A DNA stretch of 64,000 nt from Haloprofundus salinisoli (GTDB taxonomy: Archaea > Halobacteriota > Halobacteria > Halobacteriales > Haloferacaceae), in assembly GCF_020097815.1 (NCBI RefSeq), contig NZ_CP083663.1, forward strand, positions 1,798,001-1,862,000, in the 5' to 3' direction. Both the position numbers and the translations under genes were made by a program. Numbering within the stretch: position 1 is the stretch's first letter; each line of letters begins with the position of its first letter. The notes below the pieces were generated by a model. It saw nothing but the letters and a program-made list of their open reading frames with translations. It did not search any database and was not told the DNA's origin. Positions 27,846 to 37,399 of this stretch are shown here, in pieces.

Positions 27846-29183
27846 ATGGTTACGAAACGCACGAGTGCCACCCTCGTTCTCGCGGGTGTCGCACTCTTCG
27901 TCGGGATGGTCGTCGTCAGCGCCGCTACTGCACCGACGATCGGCGCGACGCAGAGTCACGACAGCAGTTCGAACGAGACGGTACGGACCCTGGTCGGTTC
28001 GCAGGGCGGCGGACCGGGCCTGCACGACTACGGCAGCGTCTACCTGCTCGAAGACGGGGAGGTCGCTTGGCGACTCGACGACGCAGACAGCTACTTCGAC
28101 GTGACGATGCTCGACAACGGGAGCGTCATGGCGGGCTTCATGGACAGCGGATACACCGATTGCGGCCCCTACGAGTCGCCGTGTACCCACACCGGCTTCC
28201 GAATCATCGACCCCGGCGAGAGTCCGGAAGTCGTCAGCGAGTTCAGTTTTCCCGTGCGCACGCGCGCGAACAGTGAAGTCCACGACGTCGAACTGCTCCC
28301 CTCCGGCGAGTTCCTCGTCAGCGACATGGAGTACGAACGCATCATGACCGTCCGGGGCGGCGAGATAACGTGGCAGTGGAACGCCAGCAGCATCTACACG
28401 GACGGTCCCGACGACCCGACGCGCGAGGACTGGCTCCACATCAACGACGTCGACCACCTCGGCGACGACCGCTACCTCGTCTCGGTCCGCAACGCGAACC
28501 AACTGGTCATCGTCGAACGCGGCGAGGGCGTCGTCGAGATAATCAACGAGGACCCGAACCCCGAGGATGGCCGCGTCGGCGACCCGTCGGTGCTGAACCG
28601 CCAGCACAACCCGCAGTGGTTGAACAAGAACACGATACTCGTCGCCGACTCCGAGAACGGTCGCGTCGTCGAACTCCAGCGCGGCGACGGCGACGTCTCC
28701 GCGAGCAACGGGAGCGGAGGCTCGTCGCGAGCGGAGCGAAGTGACGGCGAGTGGACCGTCGGGTGGGAGCTCTCCGAAGCCGAGGGCGTCGCCTTCGCGT
28801 GGCCGCGAGACGCCGACCGCCTCGAAAACGGCAACACGCTCATCACCGACTCCGCGAACCAGCGCATCGTCGAGGTCAACGAGTCCGGCGAGACCGTCTG
28901 GAGCGTCCGGACGCAGTACATCCCCTACGAGGCCGAGCGTCTCCCCGAGGGCGAAACGGTCGGCGGACAGCCGTACAGTACCGATGCGGGCAGTCCCGCC
29001 GGCGTCGCCTCCGGCGACGTCCCCGGCATCTCGTTTCTCCTGCAGGTGCTCCGCACCAGCATGCCGCTTCCGTTCTGGGTAACCGAACTACACCTCGTCG
29101 TCACGCTGGTCTCTCTGGGCCTCGTGTCCGCCGGTCTCGGGACGGCGGCCCGTTCGGCGTTCGCGGCGCGGCGACGCAACTGA
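27846..29183 (+). CDS. Arylsulfotransferase (ASST)-like secreted beta-propeller
   Basis: The 445-residue protein has an N-terminal hydrophobic segment (signal or anchor), a propeller-like domain and a C-terminal helix ([22 protein letters not shown]) followed by Arg-rich residues. It would therefore be fixed to the outer face. Family marks are [21 protein letters not shown] and NRQHNPQWL, matching the HxNxV and QHNP blocks of ASST enzymes, which move sulfate between aryl groups. Whether the catalytic His of bacterial AssT is kept cannot be settled by eye, so a non-catalytic propeller is possible. ATG 27846 is preferred over one ten codons upstream. Confidence 0.75.
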   Translation: MVTKRTSATLVLAGVALFVGMVVVSAATAPTIGATQSHDSSSNETVRTLVGSQGGGPGLHDYGSVYLLEDGEVAWRLDDADSYFDVTMLDNGSVMAGFMDSGYTDCGPYESPCTHTGFRIIDPGESPEVVSEFSFPVRTRANSEVHDVELLPSGEFLVSDMEYERIMTVRGGEITWQWNASSIYTDGPDDPTREDWLHINDVDHLGDDRYLVSVRNANQLVIVERGEGVVEIINEDPNPEDGRVGDPSVLNRQHNPQWLNKNTILVADSENGRVVELQRGDGDVSASNGSGGSSRAERSDGEWTVGWELSEAEGVAFAWPRDADRLENGNTLITDSANQRIVEVNESGETVWSVRTQYIPYEAERLPEGETVGGQPYSTDAGSPAGVASGDVPGISFLLQVLRTSMPLPFWVTELHLVVTLVSLGLVSAGLGTAARSAFAARRRN

Positions 29184-29233
29184 GCGCGCTTGCCGACCGG
29201 ACGATTTTTCGACTCGCCGCCGAACCACGAGAC

Positions 29234-29815
29234 GTGAACGACGACGACGCAGACGCCGGCACCGCCCACGACCCGGACCGCCTCGAATGGGAGACGACGG
29301 ACTCCCGAATCGACTACTCCTGTCCGGGGTTCGACATCCGCATGGACGACGTCCGCCTGCCCGACGGGACGAAGACGGAGTTCCACTACGTCGACGAACC
29401 GCCCGCCGTCGTGATTCTCCCCTTTACCCCCGACGGCGACGTCGTGCTCGTAGAGGAGTGGCGGCAGGCGGTCGACCACGTCAACCGCGGGCTCCCGGCG
29501 GGCGGCACCGAACCCGAAGACGACAACCTGACGACCGCCGCGCGCCGCGAGCTCGCAGAGGAGACGGGGTACGAAGCCCAGTCGATGGAGCGATTCTACG
29601 TTGCCGAGCCCGCAAACGGCATCGCCAACTCGGTCCACCACTACTTCGTCGCCCGCGGCTGCGAACCGTCCGCCGAGCAGGAACTGGATTTCAACGAGAG
29701 CATCCGTCCGACGAGGATGGGTTACGAGGAGCTTCTGGCGGCCGTCGTCGACAACGAGATTCGAGACGGCCGCACGTCGCTCGGCGTGTTGCAATACGAA
29801 CTCGCGCGTCCGTAG
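29234..29815 (+). CDS. Nudix hydrolase, ADP-ribose pyrophosphatase-like
   Basis: The 193-residue protein carries a Nudix box [20 protein letters not shown] followed by ETGY. In the consensus G-x5-E-x7-RE-U-x-EE-x-GU the first Glu is Asp here, while the RELAEE core is intact. Such enzymes cleave nucleoside diphosphate linkages, and the length and strand order fit the ADP-ribose pyrophosphatase group. The start is placed at GTG 29234, because upstream codons lie in the shadow of the propeller gene and no ATG begins the domain. Confidence 0.85.
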   Translation: MNDDDADAGTAHDPDRLEWETTDSRIDYSCPGFDIRMDDVRLPDGTKTEFHYVDEPPAVVILPFTPDGDVVLVEEWRQAVDHVNRGLPAGGTEPEDDNLTTAARRELAEETGYEAQSMERFYVAEPANGIANSVHHYFVARGCEPSAEQELDFNESIRPTRMGYEELLAAVVDNEIRDGRTSLGVLQYELARP

Positions 29816-29898
29816 CCGCTACCGTCGGCGCTCGCGGGCCGCGTCTGTGGACGCCGGAACGCAACTCTTACCGACACGCCGCCGAAACGCGGCGATAT

Positions 29899-31431
29899 AT
29901 GCGCGACTGTTTCGAGCAGCGGCAGGGTGACACGGCCGGACGCATCGGCCAACTCACCGTGCCGCGCGCCGGGGTGACCGTCGAGACGCCGGCGCTTCTT
30001 CCCGTCGTCAACCCCAACGTCCAGACGATTCCGCCCGCCCGACTCGAATCCGAGTTCGGCGCGGAGATTCTCATCACCAACTCCTACATCATCCGCAAGA
30101 CCGCGGACCTCCGCGAACGGGCGCTTGACGTGGGTCTCCACGAGATGCTCGGCTTCTCGGGTGCGATCATGACCGACTCGGGGTCGTTCCAGTTGGCCGA
30201 GTACGGCGACATCGACGTGACGACGACCGAGATTCTGCAGTTCCAGAGGGATATCGGGTCGGACATCGGCACGCCCGTCGACGTCCCGACGCCGCCGGAC
30301 GTTCCCCGCGAACAGGTCGAAGACGAACTCGAACTCACGGAACAAGCACTCGCTGACGCCGAGGCGTTCGACGCGGGCGAGATGCTCGTCAACGCGCCCG
30401 TCCAGGGATCGACGTACCCCGACCTCAGAGAGCGCGCCGCCCGTCACGCCGACGCGACGACGCTCGACGTGTTCCCCGTCGGGGCGGTCGTTCCGCTGAT
30501 GAACGCCTACCGCTACGACGACATGGTCGACGCCGTCGCCGCCGCCAAGCGGGGCCTCGGGGCGGACTGCCCGGTCCACCTCTTCGGCGCGGGCCACCCG
30601 ATGATGTTCGCGCTCGCCGTCGCCATGGGCTGTGACCTCTTCGACTCCGCCGCCTACGCGCTGTACGCCCGCGACGGCCGCTATCTCACCGTCCGCGGCA
30701 CCGAACATCTCGAAGAGCTCGACTACTTCCCGTGTTCGTGTCCGGTCTGTTCGTCGCACACGCCCGACGAGGTCCGAAACGCCAGCGACGCCGACACCGA
30801 GCGACTGCTCGCCGAGCACAACCTCCACGTGACGTTCGCGGAGATCCGCCGCATCAAGCAGGCCGTTCGCGCGGGCAACCTCCTCGAACTCGTCGAAGTC
30901 CGCGCCCGGGGTCACCCGGCGATGCTCGACGGCTACCGCGCGCTTCTCGACCACGCCGACCAGTTAGAGGAGTCCGACCCCGCCGCGAAAGGGTCGTTCT
31001 TCCACGTCTCCCACGAGAGCGCGAAGCGACCCGAAGTTCGTCGACACCACCGTCGTCTGGCCCGCCTGGACCTCGCGGAGTACGGCGACGTGCTGCTGAC
31101 CGAGGGCGGGACGCCCTCCGAGAGCGAGTACGACGCCGTCTGGAAGGTCGTCCCCCCCTTCGGCCCGTTCCCGGGCGCGCTCTCGGATACGTACCCGCTG
31201 AACGCACAGGTCCCGAGCCGACTCGACGACGCGGCCCGGCGAGCGGCCGCCGAGGGCGTCGCGGCGCTCGTCGCCGAGAATCCCGAGGTGTCGTTCACGC
31301 TCGCCCACGACGACTGGACCGCCGCGGCGCTCGAAACGGTCCCCGAGTCGGTGACGCTCGAACCGCTGTCTGGCGTCGTCGGCGACGAGTCGACCCTATC
31401 CGGCGACGAAACGGCTGAACTCGACGATTGA
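29899..31431 (+). CDS. tgtA: tRNA-guanine(15) transglycosylase (archaeosine pathway)
   Basis: The 510-residue enzyme exchanges guanine 15 of tRNA for preQ0, the first tRNA-bound step of archaeosine synthesis. The catalytic barrel shows [19 protein letters not shown] (Asp93 is the conserved active-site Asp), [15 protein letters not shown] and [28 protein letters not shown] zinc site follows (CSCPVC with a downstream His). The C-terminal about 150 residues form the extra domain of archaeal TGT. ATG 29899 gives the family N-terminus. arcS lies just downstream and completes the modification. Confidence 0.95.
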   Translation: MRDCFEQRQGDTAGRIGQLTVPRAGVTVETPALLPVVNPNVQTIPPARLESEFGAEILITNSYIIRKTADLRERALDVGLHEMLGFSGAIMTDSGSFQLAEYGDIDVTTTEILQFQRDIGSDIGTPVDVPTPPDVPREQVEDELELTEQALADAEAFDAGEMLVNAPVQGSTYPDLRERAARHADATTLDVFPVGAVVPLMNAYRYDDMVDAVAAAKRGLGADCPVHLFGAGHPMMFALAVAMGCDLFDSAAYALYARDGRYLTVRGTEHLEELDYFPCSCPVCSSHTPDEVRNASDADTERLLAEHNLHVTFAEIRRIKQAVRAGNLLELVEVRARGHPAMLDGYRALLDHADQLEESDPAAKGSFFHVSHESAKRPEVRRHHRRLARLDLAEYGDVLLTEGGTPSESEYDAVWKVVPPFGPFPGALSDTYPLNAQVPSRLDDAARRAAAEGVAALVAENPEVSFTLAHDDWTAAALETVPESVTLEPLSGVVGDESTLSGDETAELDD

Positions 31432-31535
31432 GGCCGGGGGACTCCGTCTCGGTCCGGTCCGAGCGACGGGGGTGACGCACCGCGGCTCTGACCCGACAAA
31501 GCAAGATAGTTCACGCTCCGCCGCAGAGGGCGACT

Positions 31536-33293
31536 ATGACCGACTACTTCGAGGTGCACGCCCGCGACGGGGCCGCTCGCCTCGGCGAACTCCGTCTCTC
31601 GGAGCCGCGCACCACGCCCGCGCTCGTCGACGACGTCGTCGAGGACGCCGGAAGCCTCTGGGCCGCCGAACGCGACGCCCCCGAGGGCGACGAGAACCGC
31701 CTGACCGTCCTCCCGCACCGCGGTTTTCCGGCGGGGACCCGCGAGGAAGTCAAGGAGTCGTTCGCCGTCGACTACCCCGATACCGACTATCCGAGCGCGG
31801 CCGTCGTCGCCGCCGACGCCGCCCGCGACGTGGGCGCGGACGCGTACATCCTCTCGGACGCTCACGGCTTCGTCGGGCACGCGGCCGCGTTCAAGGACGC
31901 CGTCATCGAGGCACACGAGTCGCTTCCGGCCGATACCGCGCTCTACCTCTCGGGCGTCGCCACGCCGACGAACGCCGCGACGCTCGCGTACGCGGGCGTC
32001 GACCTCGTCGACGCCAAGCGCGCTCGGGTGAAGGGGTTCGAGGGCAAGTACCTCACGAGCGACGCCGAGTTCTTCCTCGAAGATCTCGACGAGCTCCCCT
32101 GCGCCTGTTCGGCCTGCCTCGGCGGCGTCGACGACTTCTCCCGCGAGGACTGCGCCGCACACAACGTGAACGCGCTGAGGGCGGAACTCGCGACGGTTCG
32201 TCGCCGCATCCGCGACGGCCGACTCCGCGACTACGTCGAGGGACAGGCGCGCCACGACGTGTGGCTCACGGCGGCGTTCCGCGAGTTCGACCAGCAGTAC
32301 GGCTACCTGGAGGAACGAACGCCGGTCATCCGGAACTCGGAGCTCACGGCGGCGACCGAAGATTCGCTTCGCCGCGTCGAGATTCAGCGCTTCGCCGAGC
32401 GGGTGACGACCAGATACCGGAATCGCTTCGACACGCCGCTCGTGCTCGTCCCGTGTTCGGCCCGGAAGCCGTATAGCGAGTCCCAGAGCCACGGCCAGTA
32501 CCACGACGCCGTCCAGTTCCGCGCCCACCAGGTGTCGATGACGTCGCCCATCGGCGTCGTCCCGCAGGAACTCGAACTCACCTACCCGGCCCAGCACTAC
32601 GACTCCGTCGTGACGGGCCGGTGGTCCGAGGACGAAAAGCGATTCGTCACGGAGGTGCTGCGGCGCTATCTCCAGCGCAACGAGTACCCGCGCGTCGTCG
32701 CGCACGTCCCGCCGGAGGGCTACCGAGACATCGTCGAACGCGTCGAGAAAGCGGTAGAGATGCCGTTCGAGTACACCGTCGAAGACCACCCGACGACGAC
32801 CGAGTCGCTGGCGAATCTGGCGTCGACGCTGTCGAGCGAACCCAAGTACCGAAAGCGCGAGCGCGAGCACAACACGGTGCAAGCCATCGCCGACTACCAG
32901 TTCGGCGACGGGGCGGGCGACGCGCTGTTCGCGGACGTCGACATCAAGATGACGAGTCGCTATCCGAAACTGCAGGTCAGAGACGGAGACGGCGAGCAGT
33001 TGGCGACGATGGTGCCGCAGTACGGCGTCCTCTCGTTCACGCTCGAGGGCGCACGGGTCTGGGACACCTCCGACGCGCCGACGAAGCGCATCGAGATCGA
33101 CCGGTTCGTCCCGCACGGCAGCGTCCTCGCACCCGGCGTCGTCGACGCCGACGAGGAGATTCGCCCCGGCGACGAGGTGGTCGTCGAGGGACCGAAGGCG
33201 TTCGCCGTCGCCCGCGCCGAGATGTCGGGGCCGGAGATGGCCGAATCCACACGCGGTGTCGCCGCCGAAGTCCGACACGTCGAAGAGAAGTAG
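31536..33293 (+). CDS. arcS: Archaeosine synthase ArcS
   Basis: The 585-residue protein is a TgtA paralogue without transglycosylase activity that converts tRNA-bound preQ0 towards archaeosine, using lysine as nitrogen source in the characterised pathway. The decisive block is LVPCSARKPYSESQSHGQYHDA, the ArcS-specific motif. A CSACLGGVDDF cysteine region precedes it, and a PUA RNA-binding domain (RFVPHGSVLAPGVVDADEEIRPGDEVVV) ends the protein. It lies about 100 bases after tgtA on the same strand. Confidence 0.95.
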   Translation: MTDYFEVHARDGAARLGELRLSEPRTTPALVDDVVEDAGSLWAAERDAPEGDENRLTVLPHRGFPAGTREEVKESFAVDYPDTDYPSAAVVAADAARDVGADAYILSDAHGFVGHAAAFKDAVIEAHESLPADTALYLSGVATPTNAATLAYAGVDLVDAKRARVKGFEGKYLTSDAEFFLEDLDELPCACSACLGGVDDFSREDCAAHNVNALRAELATVRRRIRDGRLRDYVEGQARHDVWLTAAFREFDQQYGYLEERTPVIRNSELTAATEDSLRRVEIQRFAERVTTRYRNRFDTPLVLVPCSARKPYSESQSHGQYHDAVQFRAHQVSMTSPIGVVPQELELTYPAQHYDSVVTGRWSEDEKRFVTEVLRRYLQRNEYPRVVAHVPPEGYRDIVERVEKAVEMPFEYTVEDHPTTTESLANLASTLSSEPKYRKREREHNTVQAIADYQFGDGAGDALFADVDIKMTSRYPKLQVRDGDGEQLATMVPQYGVLSFTLEGARVWDTSDAPTKRIEIDRFVPHGSVLAPGVVDADEEIRPGDEVVVEGPKAFAVARAEMSGPEMAESTRGVAAEVRHVEEK

Positions 33294-33632
33294 CGACCGT
33301 TCACGACCGTTCACATCGAAATCGGTCCCCAGGAATTCGTCGCTCAGACGCCCTCAATCCACCAAATTTCGACAGAACCCACGAAATGTAAGATTTCTCG
33401 GAAACGGTCACGAACTCGTACTCGTTCGTGGCTCGCCGCGAATCAGTCCCCCGGCGGCATCTCAACGGGCAAATCGACGCTTGCGGGTGGTTTTATCGGT
33501 GCATAAGAGCGGCCAACTGTCTATTTATCAGGTGGACGGTTGTAGCTATTTATTCGAGCCTGTGCTGTACGATTCATCCGTCGGGTCACGGACACCGGAA
33601 CCGGGCCTCCGGACCGGGCCGACGCACGAGCC
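33294..33632. other. Gene-free stretch with repeated TATA-like boxes
   Basis: No gene is supported here. The region begins with a direct repeat (GACCGTTCAC at about 33296 and 33306) and contains three TATA-like boxes on the plus strand: GGTTTTATC near 33488, CTATTTATC near 33521 and CTATTTATTC near 33548. The last is the best promoter candidate for the genes at 33633 and 33748. Confidence 0.4.
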
Positions 33633-33767
33633 ATGTCAACGATCCAAATCCACGGCAGCGATCTCCACAAGCAGGGTACCGTTTCGAGTCGTCCCGCGGG
33701 GGCGACCGCGCCGACCGCAGCGGTGCGTACCTACGGGGTGATCGAAGATGGTCGCTACGACCACTGA
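33633..33767 (+). CDS. Possible 44-residue protein overlapping the next gene
   Basis: ATG 33633 to TGA 33765-33767 encodes 44 residues (MSTIQIHGSDLHKQGTVSSR at the start), with no cysteine or helix. It overlaps the next gene by 20 bases in another frame. A promoter-like box lies about 85 bases upstream. The regular composition and the overlap suggest translational coupling, but no homologue is recognised and it may be non-coding. Confidence 0.35.
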   Translation: MSTIQIHGSDLHKQGTVSSRPAGATAPTAAVRTYGVIEDGRYDH

Positions 33768-34302
33768 CATCATCGTTCCGAACGGCTGGATGTGCGAGAC
33801 GCTCTCGGACGACGAAGTGAAGTTCGTCCCCGAGCGATGGCGGCTCTCGCTGCACGCCGTTCGGCTCCCGAACAGAGAGTGGGAGCTGTACTGTCGTGAG
33901 AGCGCGGGCGAGGCGACGAGCACCACGACTCTCGGCTTCACGCAGACCCGCTCGTCTGCTATCGCGGCGTTCGTCGAGGCGATGGAGTGGATAAACACCG
34001 CCGCCGACCCGAAACAACGCGAGTACGAGGTGACCGAGATTCCGGTGCGCATCGCCGCGCTGGCCGACCATCTGACCGCCCGCTCCGACGTCCTCGAATG
34101 CGAGACGTGGGGGCAGACGCGCGGACAACCGTCGGACGTCGCGGGGAGCGACGGGTCGGGCGGTTCTCGCCGCCACCTGCCCCCGGCGGGCAGCGGGTCT
34201 CGATGCACGGCCGACGACATCTGGGAGTCGCTGGCGGACCACCGATTCCGTCGCACCCTGCGCGACGGCAGTCAGAACGCGCCGAACTCCTCGACGGGGT
34301 GA
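33748..34302 (+). CDS. Hypothetical protein, haloarchaeal
   Basis: The 184-residue protein has a compact N-terminal domain of about 110 residues (ERWRLSLHAVRLPNREWELY, RSSAIAAFVEAMEWINTAA, VTEIPVRIAALADHLTA). A Ser/Gly/Arg-rich low-complexity segment and a short C-terminal helix follow. No membrane segment or known motif is present. The start ATG overlaps the preceding 44-codon frame. Confidence 0.55.
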   Translation: MVATTTDIIVPNGWMCETLSDDEVKFVPERWRLSLHAVRLPNREWELYCRESAGEATSTTTLGFTQTRSSAIAAFVEAMEWINTAADPKQREYEVTEIPVRIAALADHLTARSDVLECETWGQTRGQPSDVAGSDGSGGSRRHLPPAGSGSRCTADDIWESLADHRFRRTLRDGSQNAPNSSTG

Positions 34303-34424
34303 GGCCTGACGACCGCCCGAACTCGGGCACCGCGCCCGATACCCTCCCGTTCGACGACAGTTGGGAGGTCTGAAACGATGGCCGACAAGCCAGCTTTTTA
34401 GACGCGGCCGCTCGACTCCGAGCC

Positions 34425-34811
34425 ATGGAGCACGTTTCACTCGGCGTCCCGCGTCGCATCCTCGACTCACTGCCGGACGACAGCGACGCCGCCGCCCAGG
34501 ACATGCAACGCGCGGTCGACGGTATCGAGTCACGCATCAACCGCGCTATCGATCAGGCAGCGGACGAAGCCGAGGCCGCCGAGTACGTCACCGACTCGCT
34601 CGAACGACTGGAGTCGCAGCTCGAACGCTACGACGAGTTCGTCCCCGAACTGCGCGCGTGGGGTCAATCGCCCATCTACGCCATCGCGTGGCGAAACCTC
34701 CACGCCGACTTGATGCTTCAACTGTACGAGATCGACTGGCTGACCGAGCAGATCGACCGCGAGCGGAACCACCGTCTCGTCGAGGACGGCATCCGCTTCG
34801 GGAAGCGATAG
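34425..34811 (+). CDS. Hypothetical helical protein upstream of yqeC
   Basis: The 128-residue protein is predicted to be almost wholly helical and acidic (YVTDSLERLESQLERYDEFV, HADLMLQLYEIDWLTEQID). A TATA-like box (GCTTTTTAGA, about 34394-34403) lies about 26 bases before its ATG, so the gene is probably leaderless. yqeC starts six bases after its stop, so the two likely form an operon. No family recognised. Confidence 0.65.
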   Translation: MEHVSLGVPRRILDSLPDDSDAAAQDMQRAVDGIESRINRAIDQAADEAEAAEYVTDSLERLESQLERYDEFVPELRAWGQSPIYAIAWRNLHADLMLQLYEIDWLTEQIDRERNHRLVEDGIRFGKR

Positions 34812-34817
34812 CGGCCC

Positions 34818-35564
34818 ATGCAGCTCGCCGACGCACTCGCCGCGCGGGAGGGGATGAGCTGCGTCGTCGGCGCGGGCGGCAAGAAGACGACGATGTACGC
34901 CCTCGCGTCGCGTCTCGACCGGGCCGTCGTCACCGCGTCAGTCCGCATCCCGATACCGTCGCTCGAAGAGAACGTCGAAGAAGTCGTCGTCACCGACGAC
35001 CCGCTCGCCGCCCTCGAAGAAGCGGCGCCCGACGACTTTCCGCTCGGCCTCGTTCCCGGTCAGGCCGACGAAATACGGTATCACGGCTACGAGAACGAAC
35101 TCCTCGATAGCCTCGCCGCGGCACACGACGGACCGGTGCTCGTGAAAGCCGACGGCGCGCGGATGCGCGATTTCAAAGCCCCGAGCGACCGCGAACCGCA
35201 GATTCCCGACGAGACGGCGACGGTGCTCCCCATCGCCAGTGCGCACGTCGTCGGCGAACCCCTAGACGAGAAGCTGGTGCACCGACCCGAGCGAGTCGCC
35301 GAAATTACCGGCATCAACGTGGGTGACACGATTACGGCCGAAACGGTTGCGGCCGTGCTCGCCAGCGACGACGGGGGGTTGAAGCGAGTTCCCGAAGAAG
35401 CGACTGCGGTTCCGGTCGTGAACAAAGTCGACACCGAGGCCGATGTGGCGGCCGCCCGGGACGTCGCGGAGACGGTGCTGGAGCGCGCTGGTGATCGGGT
35501 CGCGCGGGTGGTGCTCACTCGATTACTCGACGAGGAGCGTCCGGTCGTCGACGTGGTGGAGTAG
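34818..35564 (+). CDS. yqeC: YqeC-like molybdenum hydroxylase accessory protein
   Basis: The 248-residue protein matches YqeC, a putative GTPase/ATPase found with selenium-dependent molybdenum hydroxylases. It has an N-terminal nucleotide loop in the form VVGAGGKKTTM and the family block VLVKADGARMRDFKAPSDRE, and it ends in a domain with VNKVDTEADV. In this window no selenium enzyme or xanthine-dehydrogenase-type hydroxylase is seen. It lies close to mobA and an AOR gene, which suggests a role in Mo/W cofactor delivery. The function in archaea is not established. Confidence 0.8.
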   Translation: MQLADALAAREGMSCVVGAGGKKTTMYALASRLDRAVVTASVRIPIPSLEENVEEVVVTDDPLAALEEAAPDDFPLGLVPGQADEIRYHGYENELLDSLAAAHDGPVLVKADGARMRDFKAPSDREPQIPDETATVLPIASAHVVGEPLDEKLVHRPERVAEITGINVGDTITAETVAAVLASDDGGLKRVPEEATAVPVVNKVDTEADVAAARDVAETVLERAGDRVARVVLTRLLDEERPVVDVVE

Positions 35565-35591
35565 TCCCGCCGAAGACGACTGTTCGACGGG

Positions 35592-36581
35592 CTACGACGC
35601 GCTCTCGTTCGACGCGTCGTCTTCTCGACTCTCGAAGGCGCTCTCGTTCAGGTAGAGACTCGTCCAGTGGACCGTATCGTCGTACCGGACGAGGTACGAC
35701 CCGCTGACGCGCCCGTTCTGTCCGCCTTCGACGGGGTCCTGCGGCCGGAACCGGTCGACGAGCGAGACGAGCGCGTCCGGTGGCGACTCGTCGTGCGGGA
35801 CCGTGTATCCGTGCTCGGACTCGACCGCCTCATCGACGACGGACCGCTCGGCCGACGAGAGCCCCGACAGCGAGAACTCGTGCGACTCGCGGACTTCTCG
35901 GCCGTACGCCGCGGCGTCTTCCATGACAGTCTCGGCCGTGTACCGGTACGTCTTCAGTTCGACCTCGTGCGAACCGTTCACGCTGAACCGTGCCCGTTCG
36001 CCGTTTTCCCAGACGATGACCGTGCGCTCGGGTTCCGGGACGAGCGCCGACGCATCGCGCTGCTCGTCGGTGTAGACGAGTCCCGTCCCGATGCCGATTA
36101 TCTCGCCCTCGTCGAAGCCGCGGGCGGCGAACACCTCGCGGTCGGCCGCCGGTAGGTCGCCGAACTGAACGATATCGTCCTCTTCGACCGCTCCTTGTAC
36201 GATGTCGATGAGGACGGAGTACGCTGTCGCGTGTCGGCGATTCTCGACTGTCTGGGCGAGCCGATAGACGCTCCCGTCGTAGACGGCCAGCACGTCGGCC
36301 GGAATCTCCGGTTCGGTCCCCTCGGTCGTCGTCGGCCCGTTCTCGACGACATCGGCGACGAAGCGGTGCTGTGGGGCGTCCAGCGGCCCGAGTTCGTAGG
36401 TGGTTCGTTCGGCAACATCGATGTCGCCGACGGCGGTCATATCGACGCTGGCGGTCGGCGCGTAGGCGACCGCTGGTTGTCCGTTTCCGCTCATTACGTC
36501 GGTTCCGGGGAGGGTGGCGCACCCACCGAGCGCAGCGGGGAGGAGAGCGGCGGCGGACGCGAGGAACTGGCGGCATCGCAT
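35592..36581 (-). CDS. Lipoprotein, function unknown
   Basis: The 329-residue protein starts MRCRQFLASAAALLPAALGG and continues with a lipobox Cys, a lipoprotein signal without a clear twin arginine. The mature part alternates acidic strands and loops (VYDGSVYRLAQTVENRRHATAY, DTVHWTSLYLNESAF). ATG 36581 gives the signal peptide; a start 12 codons upstream would spoil it. It lies between yqeC and mobA and converges on yqeC. No domain recognised. Confidence 0.7.
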   Translation of the reverse strand: MRCRQFLASAAALLPAALGGCATLPGTDVMSGNGQPAVAYAPTASVDMTAVGDIDVAERTTYELGPLDAPQHRFVADVVENGPTTTEGTEPEIPADVLAVYDGSVYRLAQTVENRRHATAYSVLIDIVQGAVEEDDIVQFGDLPAADREVFAARGFDEGEIIGIGTGLVYTDEQRDASALVPEPERTVIVWENGERARFSVNGSHEVELKTYRYTAETVMEDAAAYGREVRESHEFSLSGLSSAERSVVDEAVESEHGYTVPHDESPPDALVSLVDRFRPQDPVEGGQNGRVSGSYLVRYDDTVHWTSLYLNESAFESREDDASNESAS

Positions 36582-36653
36582 GCTCTCACCGCCTCGCGGG
36601 TCGGTAATAAAAGTCACTCCTGTGACGTCTCTCGGCGAACCCTCGGACTCGGG

Positions 36654-37271
36654 CTACTCTCCCGCCAACTCCGCGGCCGCTTTCTCGAACTCCTCGCGCG
36701 TGTTCAGGTTCTCGAACGTTCGCAAGCTCCCGTGCTCAGAAACTTCCGACTCGTCGACGACGACGTAGTCCAACTCGAACAGCGGATCGATAATCTTCCG
36801 CGCGCCCGTTTCGAGCGCCGCGTCGCAGGCGTCGGCCATCGCGTCCGCCCGGTAGACGGCGTGCGTCGTCTGAAACCACTCGTCATCTAATCGCGGCACG
36901 GCGGCGTCGTGGCCCTCGGCGCGTTCGAACAGGTACGAGACGACATCGGGGTCGACAAAGGGCATGTCGCAAGCGACGACGACGGCGTACTCGCCGGAGA
37001 CGGCCCGAAGACCGGTTCGGATCCCCGACATCGGCCCCTCGTCGGGCGTCTCGTCCTCGGCGGCGGAGACCGGATGTGGATATCCCTCGAACGCGTCGCG
37101 TATCGCCGCGCGCTGGTCGGCGCGGCAGTTCACCACGAGAGAGTCGACGACGCCCGCGAGTCGGTCGCCGACGCGGCGAATCATCGGCGTACCCGCGAGG
37201 TCGGCGGTCGCTTTGTCCGCGTCGCCGAAGCGGGTCGAACGACCGCCGGCGACGATGACTGCCGTGCGCAT
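36654..37271 (-). CDS. mobA: Molybdenum cofactor guanylyltransferase MobA
   Basis: The 205-residue nucleotidyltransferase attaches GMP to molybdopterin (or its tungsten form), giving the guanine dinucleotide cofactor used by DMSO-reductase-family enzymes such as the formate-dehydrogenase-like protein at 47058. The family motif is VIVAGGRSTRFGDADKATADL, followed by DEGPMSGIRTGLRA and VVACDMPFVDPDVV. ATG 37271 places the GG motif at residue 8 as usual; the frame above is Arg-rich and unlikely. It is divergent from the AOR gene at 37400. Confidence 0.9.
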   Translation of the reverse strand: MRTAVIVAGGRSTRFGDADKATADLAGTPMIRRVGDRLAGVVDSLVVNCRADQRAAIRDAFEGYPHPVSAAEDETPDEGPMSGIRTGLRAVSGEYAVVVACDMPFVDPDVVSYLFERAEGHDAAVPRLDDEWFQTTHAVYRADAMADACDAALETGARKIIDPLFELDYVVVDESEVSEHGSLRTFENLNTREEFEKAAAELAGE

Positions 37272-37399
37272 GTGTGGCGGTTCGAGACGACGGAGCATGC
37301 TTCTTGCGCCGGTACGCGCCGCGTCCGTCAACCGCCTCCCGCCGTCTAGCCGACCGCCCCGCCAACGCTTATTGCCGTGAGGAATCATTTATAAATCAG

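Noticed and set aside
30933-33314. Minus-strand open frame of 793 codons opposite tgtA and arcS
   Set aside because: It is antisense to two well-recognised genes, and its composition is rich in Arg, Val and Asp as expected of a GC-rich shadow frame; no domain is visible.
37386-37396. TTTATAAAT as the TATA box of the AOR-like gene
   Set aside because: It ends four bases before the ATG, so the transcript would begin inside the coding region; CGCTTATTG further upstream fits better.
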